Below, one piece after another: positions 1 to 8,809 of a stretch of DNA of 64,000 nt. The first letter of the stretch is position 1. Every line of letters begins with the position of its first letter. The notes beneath the pieces were generated by a model, which did no database searches, had not been told where the DNA came from, and saw only the letters and a program-made list of their open reading frames with translations. The DNA is from Streptococcus parasanguinis CC87K (GTDB lineage: Bacteria > Bacillota > Bacilli > Lactobacillales > Streptococcaceae). The position numbers were made by a program, and so were the translations under genes. The stretch covers positions 62,001 to 126,000 of the forward strand of contig NZ_KI669404.1 in NCBI RefSeq assembly GCF_000507765.1. Direction: 5' to 3'.

Positions 1-483
1 GACCACTTATTAGATGATCTCATGACAGCCCAAGGTCGCTTTTACTATGCGATTGTAGACAAAGATTCAGGCAAGGCTTTGGGGACTTTCTCTCTTATGC
101 GGATCGATCAAGCCAACCGGGTGATCGAAGTTGGAGCAGTGACCTATTCACCAGCGCTCCAAAAGACACGCATGGCTACGGAAGCTCAGTATCTGTTAGC
201 GCGCTACGTGTTTGAAGATTTAGGCTACCGCCGCTATGAGTGGAAATGTGATGCCTTAAACCAAGCATCTCGCAAAGCAGCTGAGCGCTTAGGGTTCACC
301 TATGAAGGCTGTTTCCGTCAGGCTGTTGTTTATAAAGGTCGGACCCGTGATACAGACTGGTTGTCCATCATTGATCAAGAATGGCCAGCTATCAAACAGC
401 GCTTCGAAGCCTGGTTGGATCCAAGCAATTTCGATGCCAATGGCCAACAAAAGCAAGCTCTAAGAGAGATAGCGCAAAAGTAA
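1..483 (+). CDS. GNAT family N-acetyltransferase, 5' end outside window
   Basis: The reading frame is open from base 1, so the gene begins upstream. The first ATG in the window (22) is internal and is not preceded by a ribosome binding site. The visible protein resembles RimJ/RimL-type GNAT acetyltransferases: a beta strand with [13 protein letters not shown], then the acetyl-CoA-binding part [30 protein letters not shown] (residues about 50-80 from the first ATG), then [17 protein letters not shown]. Such enzymes acetylate alpha-amino groups of proteins or small amines; the substrate here is unknown. It lies 33 bp upstream of ntpA and could be co-transcribed with it. Confidence 0.85.
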   Translation, partial: DHLLDDLMTAQGRFYYAIVDKDSGKALGTFSLMRIDQANRVIEVGAVTYSPALQKTRMATEAQYLLARYVFEDLGYRRYEWKCDALNQASRKAAERLGFTYEGCFRQAVVYKGRTRDTDWLSIIDQEWPAIKQRFEAWLDPSNFDANGQQKQALREIAQK

Positions 484-516
484 AACAAAGAAACAAAGGA
501 TTCCCAGGAGGAATAC

Positions 517-2307
517 ATGACTCAAGGAAAAATTATTAAAGTTTCCGGTCCCTTGGTGGTTGCATCAGGGATGCAGGAGGCTAATATCCAAGACATTTGC
601 CGGGTCGGCGATCTTGGTTTGATTGGTGAAATTATTGAGATGCGGCGGGACGAAGCCTCTATCCAAGTATATGAAGAAACGTCTGGAGTCGGTCCAGGAG
701 AACCAGTGGTCACAACCGGAGCCCCCCTTTCTGTTGAATTGGGACCAGGCTTGATCTCTCAGATGTTTGACGGGATCCAACGTCCCTTGGAACGCTTCCA
801 AGAAGTTACTGCCAGTGACTTTTTGGTTCGTGGGGTGCAAGTTCCAAATCTAGATCGGGATATCAAATGGGCCTTCGAACCAAGCGTGACTGAAGGGACA
901 GAGGTGGTCGCTGGAGACATCGTCGGGACCGTTCAAGAGACCAATATGGTGGAACACCGCATCATGGTGCCTTTTGGTGTGAGTGGACGTGTGACCAAGA
1001 TCGCAGCAGGTTCTTACACAGTGGAAGAGCCGGTCTATGAGATTGAGCAGGCAGATGGTAGCCTCTTTACTGGAACCCTGATGCAAAAATGGCCGGTTCG
1101 TCGAGGCCGTCCCTTTGCCCAAAAGCTCATCCCAGTAGAGCCTTTGGTCACCGGTCAACGGGTCATCGATACCTTCTTCCCTGTGACAAAAGGTGGAGCT
1201 GCAGCTGTTCCTGGTCCTTTCGGAGCTGGGAAAACAGTTGTGCAACACCAAGTGGCCAAGTTTGCCAATGTAGACATTGTAATTTATGTTGGTTGTGGGG
1301 AACGCGGAAATGAAATGACGGACGTTCTGAATGAATTTCCAGAATTGATCGATCCAACAACTGGTCAATCCATCATGCAACGGACCGTTCTGATCGCTAA
1401 CACTTCGAACATGCCAGTAGCGGCGCGGGAAGCTTCCATCTACACAGGGATTACCATCGCCGAATACTTCCGTGATATGGGCTATTCCGTTGCCATCATG
1501 GCCGATTCGACATCGCGCTGGGCAGAAGCTCTCCGTGAAATGTCTGGTCGTCTAGAAGAAATGCCAGGGGATGAAGGCTACCCAGCCTATCTTGGTAGCC
1601 GGATTGCCGAATACTACGAGCGTGCAGGTCGGGTCAAGACACTCGGAACCACTGCGCGTGAAGGCTCGATTACCGCTATCGGTGCTGTTTCCCCTCCGGG
1701 TGGAGATATTTCAGAGCCGGTGACCCAAAATACCTTGCGGATTGTTAAGGTCTTCTGGGGCTTAGATGCTCAATTGGCCCAACGCCGCCACTTCCCAGCC
1801 ATCAACTGGTTGAGTTCTTATTCGCTTTACCAAGATGAAGTCGGTCGCTATATCGATTTACATGAACAAATCAGCTGGTCTGAAAAAGTGACCCGCGCTA
1901 TGAATTTGCTTCAAAAGGAAAGTGAATTGCAAGAAATCGTCCGCTTGGTTGGTCTAGATTCCTTGTCTGAAAAAGACCGCTTGACCATGAATGCGGCTAA
2001 GATGATCCGTGAAGACTACCTGCAACAAAATGCCTTTGATGAGGTCGATACCTATACCTCTTTCAGCAAGCAGGTGGCCTTGTTGACCAACATTTTGACC
2101 TTTGATCAAGAAAGTCAAAAAGCTCTAGAATTAGGGGCTTACTTCACAGAAATCATGGAAGGAACCGTGGCTCTTCGAGACCGCATTGCCCGTAGCAAGT
2201 TCATCCATGAGGATCAATTGGCAACCATCCAAGCCTTGAAAGAAGAAATCGTAGAAACCCTACACCAAATCGTCGCAAAAGGAGGAGTAGACAATGAGCG
2301 TGATTAA
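517..2307 (+). CDS. ntpA: V-type ATP synthase/ATPase subunit A (catalytic)
   Basis: This 596-residue protein has the normal length for bacterial V/A-type ATPase catalytic subunits. The P-loop GPFGAGKT is at residues 233-240, and the downstream [11 protein letters not shown] and [13 protein letters not shown] segments are typical of the family. The long non-homologous insertion that separates A from F-type beta subunits is present at about residues 110-190. Subunit A hydrolyses ATP in the A3B3 head to drive H+ or Na+ transport through the membrane ring. The start has a good ribosome binding site (CCAGGAGG). The end overlaps ntpB by 14 bp, indicating translational coupling. Confidence 0.97.
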   Translation: MTQGKIIKVSGPLVVASGMQEANIQDICRVGDLGLIGEIIEMRRDEASIQVYEETSGVGPGEPVVTTGAPLSVELGPGLISQMFDGIQRPLERFQEVTASDFLVRGVQVPNLDRDIKWAFEPSVTEGTEVVAGDIVGTVQETNMVEHRIMVPFGVSGRVTKIAAGSYTVEEPVYEIEQADGSLFTGTLMQKWPVRRGRPFAQKLIPVEPLVTGQRVIDTFFPVTKGGAAAVPGPFGAGKTVVQHQVAKFANVDIVIYVGCGERGNEMTDVLNEFPELIDPTTGQSIMQRTVLIANTSNMPVAAREASIYTGITIAEYFRDMGYSVAIMADSTSRWAEALREMSGRLEEMPGDEGYPAYLGSRIAEYYERAGRVKTLGTTAREGSITAIGAVSPPGGDISEPVTQNTLRIVKVFWGLDAQLAQRRHFPAINWLSSYSLYQDEVGRYIDLHEQISWSEKVTRAMNLLQKESELQEIVRLVGLDSLSEKDRLTMNAAKMIREDYLQQNAFDEVDTYTSFSKQVALLTNILTFDQESQKALELGAYFTEIMEGTVALRDRIARSKFIHEDQLATIQALKEEIVETLHQIVAKGGVDNERD

Positions 2308-3679
2308 AGAATATCGTACTGTCAGCGAAGTTGTTGGCCCCTTGATGATTGTCGATCAGGTCGAAGGGGTTCACTACAATGAACTCGTAGAAATCAAGCT
2401 TCATGATGGAACGACCCGTCAGGGACAAGTCCTCGAAGTCCAAGAAGACAAGGCCATGGTCCAGCTCTTTGAAGGATCTAGCGGGATCAACTTGGAAAAA
2501 GCCAAAGTCCGCTTTACCGGACGTCCCCTAGAACTCCCTGTGTCTGAAGACATGGTGGGCCGTATCTTTAACGGGATGGGCAAACCGATCGATGGTGGTC
2601 CAGAGATTATCCCAGAGAAGTACTTGGACATTGATGGACAAGCCATCAATCCTGTTTCGCGGGACTATCCGGATGAATTTATCCAAACAGGGATCTCAGC
2701 CATTGACCATTTGAATACCTTGGTTCGGGGCCAAAAACTCCCCGTGTTCTCAGGTTCTGGTCTCCCTCACAAGGAGTTGGCGGCTCAGATTGCTCGTCAA
2801 GCGACGGTTCTTAATTCTGAAGAAAACTTCGCCGTGGTCTTTGCGGCCATGGGAATCACCTTTGAAGAAGCCGAGTTCTTCATGAACGACCTGCGGGAGA
2901 CAGGAGCGATTGACCGCTCTGTCCTCTTTATCAACCTAGCCAACGACCCAGCTATCGAGCGGATTGCGACTCCTCGGATCGCCTTGACCGCAGCAGAATA
3001 TTTGGCCTATGAAAAAGACATGCACGTCTTGGTCATCATGACCGACATGACCAACTACTGTGAGGCCCTTCGGGAAGTATCTGCTGCCCGCCGGGAGGTT
3101 CCAGGACGTCGGGGCTATCCAGGTTACCTCTATACCAACTTGTCGACCCTCTACGAACGTGCAGGACGCTTGGTTGGGAAAAAGGGATCGGTGACCCAAA
3201 TTCCGATCCTCTCCATGCCAGAAGATGACATCACCCACCCCATCCCTGACTTGACAGGCTACATCACGGAAGGACAAATTATCTTGTCCCGCGATCTCTA
3301 CAATAGTGGTTACCGCCCACCGATCAATGTTCTTCCATCCCTTTCTCGTTTGAAGGACAAGGGTTCTGGTGAAGGCAAGACTCGGGAAGACCATGCGGCG
3401 ACTATGAACCAGCTCTTTGCGGCCTATGCCCAAGGAAAACAAGCCAAAGAACTGGCTGTAGTGCTTGGGGAGTCTGCCTTGTCAGATACCGACAAGCTTT
3501 ATGTCAAATTTACGGACCGCTTTGAGCAAGAATACATCAACCAAGGCTTTACCACCAATCGGACGATTGAGGAAAGTTTGGATCTCGGTTGGGAACTCTT
3601 ATCTATCCTTCCGCGAACAGAGCTTAAACGGATCAAGGATGAGATGATTGACAAGTATCTGCCAAACAAAGAGGATTAG
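2294..3679 (+). CDS. ntpB: V-type ATP synthase/ATPase subunit B
   Basis: The 461-residue protein is the nucleotide-binding but non-catalytic partner of NtpA in the A3B3 head. It lacks a canonical P-loop ([17 protein letters not shown] occupies that position) and carries the family segment [31 protein letters not shown] sequence near residues 255-285. Its start lies inside the 3' end of ntpA behind AAAGGAGGAG, and it is followed after 3 bp by ntpD, so A, B and D form one operon. Confidence 0.97.
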   Translation: MSVIKEYRTVSEVVGPLMIVDQVEGVHYNELVEIKLHDGTTRQGQVLEVQEDKAMVQLFEGSSGINLEKAKVRFTGRPLELPVSEDMVGRIFNGMGKPIDGGPEIIPEKYLDIDGQAINPVSRDYPDEFIQTGISAIDHLNTLVRGQKLPVFSGSGLPHKELAAQIARQATVLNSEENFAVVFAAMGITFEEAEFFMNDLRETGAIDRSVLFINLANDPAIERIATPRIALTAAEYLAYEKDMHVLVIMTDMTNYCEALREVSAARREVPGRRGYPGYLYTNLSTLYERAGRLVGKKGSVTQIPILSMPEDDITHPIPDLTGYITEGQIILSRDLYNSGYRPPINVLPSLSRLKDKGSGEGKTREDHAATMNQLFAAYAQGKQAKELAVVLGESALSDTDKLYVKFTDRFEQEYINQGFTTNRTIEESLDLGWELLSILPRTELKRIKDEMIDKYLPNKED

Positions 3680-3682
3680 CCT

Positions 3683-4306
3683 ATGGCACGATTAAATGTA
3701 AAACCAACTCGGATGGAGCTTAATATTCTCAAAGAGCGCCTCAAGACAGCAACCCGGGGGCACAAGTTGCTCAAGGACAAGCGGGATGAACTCATGCGCC
3801 GCTTTATTGAAGCTGTACGTGAGAATAATCGCCTGCGCCAAAAGGTAGAGGCGGAGCTTGTGGACAATATGCAAGATTTCGTGATGGCCAAGTCACTAGA
3901 GAGCGACCTCATGGTGGAAGAAATCTTTGCTGTTCCCACGCGAGAAGTGATGCTGCATATTGAGGAAGAAAATGTCATGAGTGTGCGCGTGCCCAAGCTC
4001 CATGCCCGTATCGATAATCCATACGGAGATGATGAAGGGGACGTGGTTTATAGCTACCTCGCCTCCAACAGTCAAATGGATAGCACCATCCAAGAAATGG
4101 GGGATCTACTCCCAGATTTGCTCAAGTTAGCGGAAATCGAAAAAAGCTGCCAACTTATGGCAGACGAAATCGAGAAAACCCGCCGTCGAGTGAATGGACT
4201 TGAGTATGCGACCATCCCAGATCTCAAAGAAACTATCTATTATATCGAAATGAAACTCGAAGAAGCCGAACGCGCCAACCTCGTCAGAATCATGAAGGTG
4301 AAGTAA
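3683..4306 (+). CDS. ntpD: V-type ATP synthase/ATPase subunit D (central stalk)
   Basis: The 207-residue protein forms the rotating central shaft that couples the A3B3 head to the membrane rotor. The N-terminal segment [18 protein letters not shown] and the long heptad-like helices at both ends (residues about 10-80 and 150-205) are typical of subunit D. The start is 3 bp after the ntpB stop. No further ATPase gene follows, so this is the last gene of the operon. Dispersed repeats start directly after the stop codon. Confidence 0.95.
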   Translation: MARLNVKPTRMELNILKERLKTATRGHKLLKDKRDELMRRFIEAVRENNRLRQKVEAELVDNMQDFVMAKSLESDLMVEEIFAVPTREVMLHIEEENVMSVRVPKLHARIDNPYGDDEGDVVYSYLASNSQMDSTIQEMGDLLPDLLKLAEIEKSCQLMADEIEKTRRRVNGLEYATIPDLKETIYYIEMKLEEAERANLVRIMKVK

Positions 4307-4307
4307 G

Positions 4308-4405
4308 ATACAAAGCCCGTAAAATGCAAAGTGAAAATAGGAAATTCTTGCAGTGAGCGATGCTCACAAGAGAATTTATCTTTTTCACCCAGCATTTAGG
4401 GCGTG
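4308..4405. repeat. Dispersed imperfect-palindrome repeat, type 1, copy 1
   Basis: A 98-bp element begins right after the ntpD stop. It runs from GATACAAAGCCCGT through AAAGTGAAAATAGGAAATTC and a loop to GAATTTATCTTTTTCACCCAG and TTTAGGGCGTG. The two halves are inverted relative to each other (AAGTGAAAA with TTTTTCAC, GAAATTC with GAATTT). The same order of blocks recurs at 4418-4620 and at 62599-62699. It could form a long hairpin in RNA of either strand. Confidence 0.75.
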
Positions 4406-4417
4406 TTCAATTCACAA

Positions 4418-4620
4418 GATACAAAGCCGTTAAGCAACTCAAAGGAAAATAGGGAGCAGGACAGAAGCACTGTTGTATAGAATGCTTCGTTGTCCTGCCC
4501 CCACAAGGCTGATTAGTATTTTTCCGAGCTCTTAAAGCGAGAGAAAAATCCAATCAGCTACTGTGCCTTTGAAGTTAGTACTATTACAGTTTGCGTTTTT
4601 CACCCAGCTTTTCAGCCGGC
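4418..4620. repeat. Type 1 repeat interrupted by a type 2 repeat (4440-4571)
   Basis: The outer blocks GATACAAAGCCGTTAAG and TTTTTCACCCAGC match the two ends of the type 1 repeat at 4308-4405. Between them is a second palindromic unit, 4440-4571, running from CAAAGG to CCTTTG. It is made of two successive hairpins: GGGAGCAGGACAGAAGC with GCTTCGTTGTCCTGCCCCC, then GGCTGATTAGTATTTTTCC with GAAAAATCCAATCAGC. The second unit resembles 33000-33125 and, in reverse orientation, 55548-55668. The arrangement looks like one mobile repeat inserted in another. Confidence 0.7.
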
Positions 4621-4645
4621 CTCAATTACTTAAAAAATACAAGAA

Positions 4646-4682
4646 CCTCATCAAGAAACCATTCCTTGATGAGGCTTTTTTG
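4646..4682 (+). terminator. Rho-independent terminator of the ntp operon
   Basis: A perfect 10-bp stem CCTCATCAAG/CTTGATGAGG (4646-4655 with 4665-4674) with a 9-nt loop is followed by CTTTTTT. It is the first strong terminator after ntpD. Confidence 0.9.
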
Positions 4683-4717
4683 CGCCCTCGAACTCTTCTT
4701 CCACCACCCTCTTTTCA

Positions 4718-4783
4718 TGTTACTAGTTTGTAACAATGTGACAAGAAAGACGAAATGTTACAAGAAAAATACAGTTTTGTTAA
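4718..4783 (+). promoter_or_regulatory. WalR/VicR-type boxes upstream of the LysM gene
   Basis: TGTTAC at 4718-4723 and TGTAAC at 4729-4734 are separated by exactly 5 bp, fitting the WalR direct repeat TGTWAH-N5-TGTWAH. More half-sites follow: TGTGAC at 4737, TGTTAC at 4757 and TGTTAA at 4778. WalR is known to activate cell-wall hydrolase and LysM protein genes in streptococci, so control of the gene at 4892 by WalRK is a reasonable inference. Confidence 0.65.
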
Positions 4784-4891
4784 ATAGCCAAAAAGGCCTT
4801 TTATTATTTATAAATTGTGATAAGATAGTATAGTAGTTAATTTGTTCAAGAAAATCTTGAGCAAAAAAACAAAGAAAAAAGAGGATAAAAG

Positions 4892-6007
4892 ATGAAATTA
4901 AAAGTTAATACGAAAGCCTTGATCGCTTCAACAGTAGCTCTTGCAGTGATTCCATTTACAAAAGCCACTGCAGAAACACTTGAAGATTGGGTAGCTCGCT
5001 CAGTAGATGAAATCAAACATGATATCCAACAAAGCGGTGAAAACCAACAAACTTATACCATCAAATATGGTGATACATTGAGTTCGATCGCAGAGGCGCT
5101 TGGAATCGATGTACATGTGTTGGCAAACTTGAACAACATCAGCAACATGGATTTGATCTACCCAGGTACTGTTTTGAAAACAACAGTAAATGATCAAAAA
5201 GAAGTAACTTCAGTTGAAATCCAAACTCCTCAAGCAGGTGCGACAGATGCTACAACTGCAAGTGCTGATTTGACAACAAACCAAGTGACAGTTGACGACC
5301 AAACAGTCGCTGTTAATGACTTGTCAAAACCAGTCAATGAAGATAACAAAGCAGTTCCAGTTGCTCCAGCAGCAGAAACTCAAGAAGCACCAGCGGAAGC
5401 TCCAGTGGTTGAAGTACCAGCAGCAGAAACACCAGCACAACCAGCTGTTCCAGAAACACCAAACTATGGTGCTCCAGCTGTCAATGTTGAAGTACAAAAT
5501 CAAGAAGTAGCGCCAGCTGCTGCTCCTGAAGCTCCAGCTGCTCCTCAATCTGCTCCAGTAGCAGAAGAAGCTCCAGCAGCACAACCAGCAGCAGAAACGA
5601 CTGCAGCACCTGAAGTGCAACCAGTAGCATCAACTCCAACAAGCGGAAATACTATTCCAACTGATCCAAATCTTCAACCGCAAGCGGAAGCTTTCCGTCA
5701 AGAAATTGCAGCGAAATTCGGTATCACAAACATCGGTGGTTACCGTGAAGGGGATCCAGAAGACCATGGTAAAGGACTTGCAGTAGACGTGATGGTTCCA
5801 ACAAATTCAGAGCTTGGAGATCAAGTTGCACAGTATGCGATTGATAACATGGACCGTGCAGGTATCTCATATATTATCTGGAAACAACAATTCTACATGC
5901 CAGTAAATAACATTTACGGACCAGCTAATACATGGAACCAAATGCCGGACCGTGGTGGAGATACAGCAAACCACAACGACCACGTACATATCTCATTTAA
6001 CGGATAA
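4892..6007 (+). CDS. Secreted LysM-domain cell-wall protein with a C-terminal peptidase-like domain
   Basis: The 371-residue protein has a signal peptide (residues 1-27, ending ATA before ET). One LysM peptidoglycan-binding domain follows at residues 54-97 (YTIKYGDTLSSIAEALGI). A long Ala/Pro/Glu-rich wall-spanning linker covers about residues 130-250. The C-terminal domain (256-371) contains YREGDPEDHGKGLAVDVM and NDHVHISF. Its HGKGLAVDV and HVH pattern resembles the metal-site residues of M15/ARB_07466-type hydrolase domains, which suggests, but does not prove, peptidoglycan hydrolysis. The WalR-like boxes upstream fit a role in wall turnover. It has its own terminator. Confidence 0.85.
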   Translation: MKLKVNTKALIASTVALAVIPFTKATAETLEDWVARSVDEIKHDIQQSGENQQTYTIKYGDTLSSIAEALGIDVHVLANLNNISNMDLIYPGTVLKTTVNDQKEVTSVEIQTPQAGATDATTASADLTTNQVTVDDQTVAVNDLSKPVNEDNKAVPVAPAAETQEAPAEAPVVEVPAAETPAQPAVPETPNYGAPAVNVEVQNQEVAPAAAPEAPAAPQSAPVAEEAPAAQPAAETTAAPEVQPVASTPTSGNTIPTDPNLQPQAEAFRQEIAAKFGITNIGGYREGDPEDHGKGLAVDVMVPTNSELGDQVAQYAIDNMDRAGISYIIWKQQFYMPVNNIYGPANTWNQMPDRGGDTANHNDHVHISFNG

Positions 6008-6016
6008 TAAAACTTT

Positions 6017-6047
6017 GAACTAGGACAAGTGCCTAGTTCTTTTTTTG
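6017..6047 (+). terminator. Terminator of the LysM gene
   Basis: The stem GAACTAGG/CCTAGTTC (6017-6024 with 6032-6039) is followed by eight T. Confidence 0.92.
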
Positions 6048-6054
6048 TATGCAC

Positions 6055-6085
6055 AAAAAAGGCCGGAAGATGAATCTTCCAGCCA
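6055..6085 (-). terminator. Terminator of the MFS transporter gene
   Basis: Read on the minus strand, the hairpin GGCTGGAAGAT/ATCTTCCGGCC ends in a run of T corresponding to the A run at about 6055-6060. It lies just beyond the stop of the minus-strand gene at 6094. Confidence 0.85.
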
Positions 6086-6093
6086 GACGATGA

Positions 6094-7263
6094 TTATAAA
6101 ATATGATCGACTTTTTCCACCTGATAAAGGGCAATGGCCATGATAATGGTTAAGACCAGGAGCATAAGAATGGCAGGTGTCCAAGAGTGGAAGAGAGATT
6201 TGCTGTAGCCGAAGAGGATGGGACCAAAGGCTGCAAAGACGTAGCCTCCTGTTTGGGCAAGACCAGAAAGTTGAGCTGTTTTTTCAGGTGTGCTGGATTT
6301 CATGGAGAAAGCGACCATGAGGTAAGGGAAGAGCGAACTAACAGAACTGCCAATTAGGGCATTTAATACCAACCAGTAGAAGAAGTTGCTGGTCGGGATT
6401 AAGAGCATGGCTACCCCCAGAATCCCTGCTCCGACAACAATCGCAAGCATCAAGCGTCGATTGCGATCGGATAATCGTGTCGTTAAACTTGGGATCGTCA
6501 AGGAGAATGGGAGACTGATCAGGGTGAACACGGAGGCCAGTAGTCCAGATTCAACCTTTGAAAGGCCAGCTTGAACAGCCATGGTCGGAAGCCAGGTCAT
6601 ACTTGTGTAGAAAAGCAGTGACTGCAAGCCTCCGAAAATCATGATAGCCCAGACATATTTATTGGTATACCACTTGCTACTAGATTCTGTAGTGGCCGTC
6701 TTTTTTAGATGGTGGTTGTAGCGAAGGTTAGGAATCCAGATGACCAAAGCAAGAGCACACAAGGCTGTCAAGATGTTGACCAAACCTTGCCAAGAAGTGG
6801 CTTTGGTGATCGGAACGGCCAAAGAAGAGGCGATCGCTGTGGACATCCCCATAGAAGTGATGTACAAAGTGGTCAGAATGCCTAGTTGACGGGGTCTGTT
6901 CGCCTGAATGAGGCTTGGAAGTAGCACATTGAGAAAGGCGATGCCAGCTCCAATCAAGATGGTTCCCAGATAGAGGAAGGGGAGGTTGATAATCCGAATG
7001 GCAGATCCGATCGTAATCGCGATCAAAACTAGGAAAAAGAGGCGCTCAATCCCCAACTTTTTAGCAAATTGAATCGCAAAAGGTGAGAAAATGGCAAAGG
7101 TGAGAAGTGGCAAGCTAGTCAATAGTCCCAGAGAGCTCACATCCACCTCCAAACCAGCTGCGATGTCAGACAAGACCGTCGGAAGCGTAGTAAATGGTGT
7201 TCGTAAAACAATCCCAAGCATAATGATGCCCGGGATGAATAGCATAGAATGTGTTTTTTTCAT
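6094..7263 (-). CDS. MFS transporter, CynX/NimT family
   Basis: The 389-residue protein has about 12 hydrophobic segments and no signal peptide. The N-terminal region (IVLRTPFTTLPTVLSDIAAGLEVDVSSLGLLTSLPLL) is characteristic of the cyanate/2-nitroimidazole permease-like CynX/NimT branch of the major facilitator superfamily. The substrate cannot be told from sequence. The gene is single, with a terminator on one side and a csRNA gene plus repeats on its 5' side; the start codon is preceded by GAGGA. Confidence 0.85.
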   Translation of the reverse strand: MKKTHSMLFIPGIIMLGIVLRTPFTTLPTVLSDIAAGLEVDVSSLGLLTSLPLLTFAIFSPFAIQFAKKLGIERLFFLVLIAITIGSAIRIINLPFLYLGTILIGAGIAFLNVLLPSLIQANRPRQLGILTTLYITSMGMSTAIASSLAVPITKATSWQGLVNILTALCALALVIWIPNLRYNHHLKKTATTESSSKWYTNKYVWAIMIFGGLQSLLFYTSMTWLPTMAVQAGLSKVESGLLASVFTLISLPFSLTIPSLTTRLSDRNRRLMLAIVVGAGILGVAMLLIPTSNFFYWLVLNALIGSSVSSLFPYLMVAFSMKSSTPEKTAQLSGLAQTGGYVFAAFGPILFGYSKSLFHSWTPAILMLLVLTIIMAIALYQVEKVDHIL

Positions 7264-7340
7264 AAATCCTCCTCAGACAAAAATTCTCTTCATTATAACA
7301 TAGATGGAGCATAAATTGGAGTATTAGTGCAAATGAAGGG

Positions 7341-7470
7341 TAAGGAACGTAGTTCTCACTGTCATTCGAACTGCATCAACGTACCTAAGCTCGCTAACGT
7401 TCGCTAAAGGAATAAGGAACGTAGTTTTCGCTTCGCTCAAACTGCATCAACGTACCTAAGTTCGTCTACG
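7341..7470. repeat. Two diverged copies of a short repeat
   Basis: The blocks TAAGGAACGTAGTT, AACTGCATCAACGTACCTAAG and CGCTAACGTTCGCTAA occur twice here (from 7341 and from 7413), and again at 9545-9612. All copies lie just beyond the 3' end of a csRNA gene, so the repeat probably spread together with those genes. Confidence 0.7.
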
Positions 7471-7503
7471 CCCCTATTGGACTTGACTCACTAAGGTACG
7501 TAG

Positions 7504-7597
7504 AAAAAGCCACCGGTTTTGGTGGCTCTTATAGGGAGATTATTATGAAAAAGTTTAGGATTTTCTATCAAACAAAGTTAGGAGGTCTTTATTTGAT
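7504..7597 (-). ncRNA. Cia-dependent small RNA (csRNA), copy A
   Basis: On the minus strand a CiaR box (7620-7636) lies exactly 10 bp before TATAAT (7609-7604). Transcription should start near 7597. The roughly 94-nt transcript contains ACCTCCTAACTTTG and AATAATCTCCC, both able to pair with ribosome binding sites, and ends in GCCACCAAAACCGGTGGC followed by TTTTT. This is the architecture of the streptococcal csRNAs, which are induced by the CiaRH system and repress translation of targets such as comC. The transcript is almost identical to the one at 9622-9715. Confidence 0.88.
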
Positions 7598-7619
7598 GGT
7601 TTTATTATAAGGCGGTTTG

Positions 7620-7636
7620 CTTAAAGAAAACTTAAG
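7620..7636 (-). promoter_or_regulatory. CiaR-binding direct repeat of csRNA A
   Basis: On the minus strand CTTAAG-N5-TTTAAG matches the CiaR consensus TTTAAG-N5-TTTAAG, with 10 bp to the -10 box TATAAT, as in known CiaR-activated promoters. Confidence 0.88.
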
Positions 7637-7680
7637 AAAAGGCGCTGATTGAAAGAATCGGTCTAAAGTCTGAGACGTCT

Positions 7681-8598
7681 TTATTCACTGAAGAAATCAA
7701 TGCCGGTTTTGTTGAGTTCGTTGACCCGTAACATGAATTTTGTCTTGATTTGAACAAGCGGGCTTCCGAAATTTTCAAGTGCAATCAAGCCTTCCAGGGC
7801 TTTTAGGACCTGCTTGGCACGGTAGATCCCTTCTTTGTCATTTAAGCCAAGGAAGGCATAGACCTGCATAAATTCTAACTGCATGGAAATACTGGTGTTT
7901 AAAATCGGTTTGCGCTTGCGAAGCTGGTTAATCGATTGAAGAAAATTCAGAGCTTCTAGGTAGAGTTCTTTTTTTATCAGGTAGTTGGCCAGATTTAACA
8001 GCAAAGAGGCCAATGCATTGGCAGAGTATGCAGAATAACTGCTTTCAAAAAGTTCCAAGGATTCCTTTCGAATCTTAGCGACGACTTCATAGGGCAAGAC
8101 AGATAAAAGGGCAATGGTGAAGTCTTGCTCAATTTCATTTTGATAGGCAAAAGGTACTTCTTGAGCGATTCGTTGAATCGACACAGGTGCGTCTTCCAGA
8201 TGGATTTCTTTTCCCATCGCGTTATTGACATTGATTTCAAGCGAGCGCAAATAGAGTTGCCAGAGCTCTTTATTCTCCTCTGCAACGGGTGATTTTTCGT
8301 GCTTCAAGCGCTCAATAATGGACAGAAAATCCATGTTTTCTTGATTGATGTGCTTCATCAAAATAGGGCTGAAATTTTGAATGGTTAAGCCAGGATAATG
8401 GGACAAAAAGGTATCCCAATCCACCCCCATAGACAGCAAGAGGCGCGAGAAGGTCTCAATGGTTACTCCTTTTTGAGAACGCTCAAATTGGCTGAGGAAC
8501 TGAGGAGAGACAATATCTGCAGCGACTTCTTTTAGAGAAAGACCGCGTGCTTCACGAATCTTACGAAATGTTGGACCAAATGGCGAAGATGAGGACAT
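7681..8598 (-). CDS. Rgg/GadR/MutR-family transcriptional regulator
   Basis: The protein has an N-terminal XRE-type helix-turn-helix (residues about 8-65: GPTFRKIREARGLSLKEVAADIVSPQFLSQFERSQKG) and a long all-helical C-terminal domain like the TPR-like peptide-binding domain of Rgg proteins. I chose the ATG at 8598 (MSSSSPFG) because AAAGGAAG precedes it at good spacing; an in-frame TTG at 8616 lacks one. It is divergent from the membrane-protein gene at 8810, which is its likely target. No SHP peptide gene was recognised next to it, so it may belong to the MutR/GadR-like branch with an unknown ligand. Confidence 0.88.
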   Translation of the reverse strand: MSSSSPFGPTFRKIREARGLSLKEVAADIVSPQFLSQFERSQKGVTIETFSRLLLSMGVDWDTFLSHYPGLTIQNFSPILMKHINQENMDFLSIIERLKHEKSPVAEENKELWQLYLRSLEINVNNAMGKEIHLEDAPVSIQRIAQEVPFAYQNEIEQDFTIALLSVLPYEVVAKIRKESLELFESSYSAYSANALASLLLNLANYLIKKELYLEALNFLQSINQLRKRKPILNTSISMQLEFMQVYAFLGLNDKEGIYRAKQVLKALEGLIALENFGSPLVQIKTKFMLRVNELNKTGIDFFSE

Positions 8599-8652
8599 AG
8601 GGGGGCTTCCTTTCAATTATCATACTATTAGTATACCTCAAAAAGGGATGGA

Positions 8653-8764
8653 ATTAAACTCAGAGTTTAATTTTTGACAAAAAAACTAGAAATTCTTCAA
8701 TTTTTAAGAAAAATGAAACTATAGTTTACATGCCCCTTTTTTAGGGAGGGATTTTTGATAAAAT
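8653..8764 (+). promoter_or_regulatory. Palindromic operators and promoter between the Rgg gene and the 8810 gene
   Basis: A perfect 9-1-9 palindrome ATTAAACTC-A-GAGTTTAAT covers 8653-8671. A second palindrome, AAACTATAGTTT, covers 8716-8727. Both share AAACT and AGTTT half-sites, so they may be sites for the divergent Rgg-like regulator. An extended -10 (TGATAAAAT, 8756-8764) probably starts the 8810 transcript. Confidence 0.6.
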
Positions 8765-8809
8765 AAGGTCAATTCCAGAAGATAAGCTTATAACAAAAGG
8801 AGATTTACA

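Noticed and set aside
4591..4833. 80-codon plus-strand frame
   Set aside because: It runs through the ntp terminator and the WalR boxes of the LysM gene and has no binding site or family.
7545..7610. 21-codon frame antisense to csRNA A (MKKFRIFYQTKLGG...), with a copy at 9664-9729 and a similar one opposite csRNA C
   Set aside because: The conservation is explained by the csRNA, its -10 box and RBS-complementary segments on the other strand. There is no promoter on the coding strand. Its recurrence in all three copies is curious but not evidence of translation.
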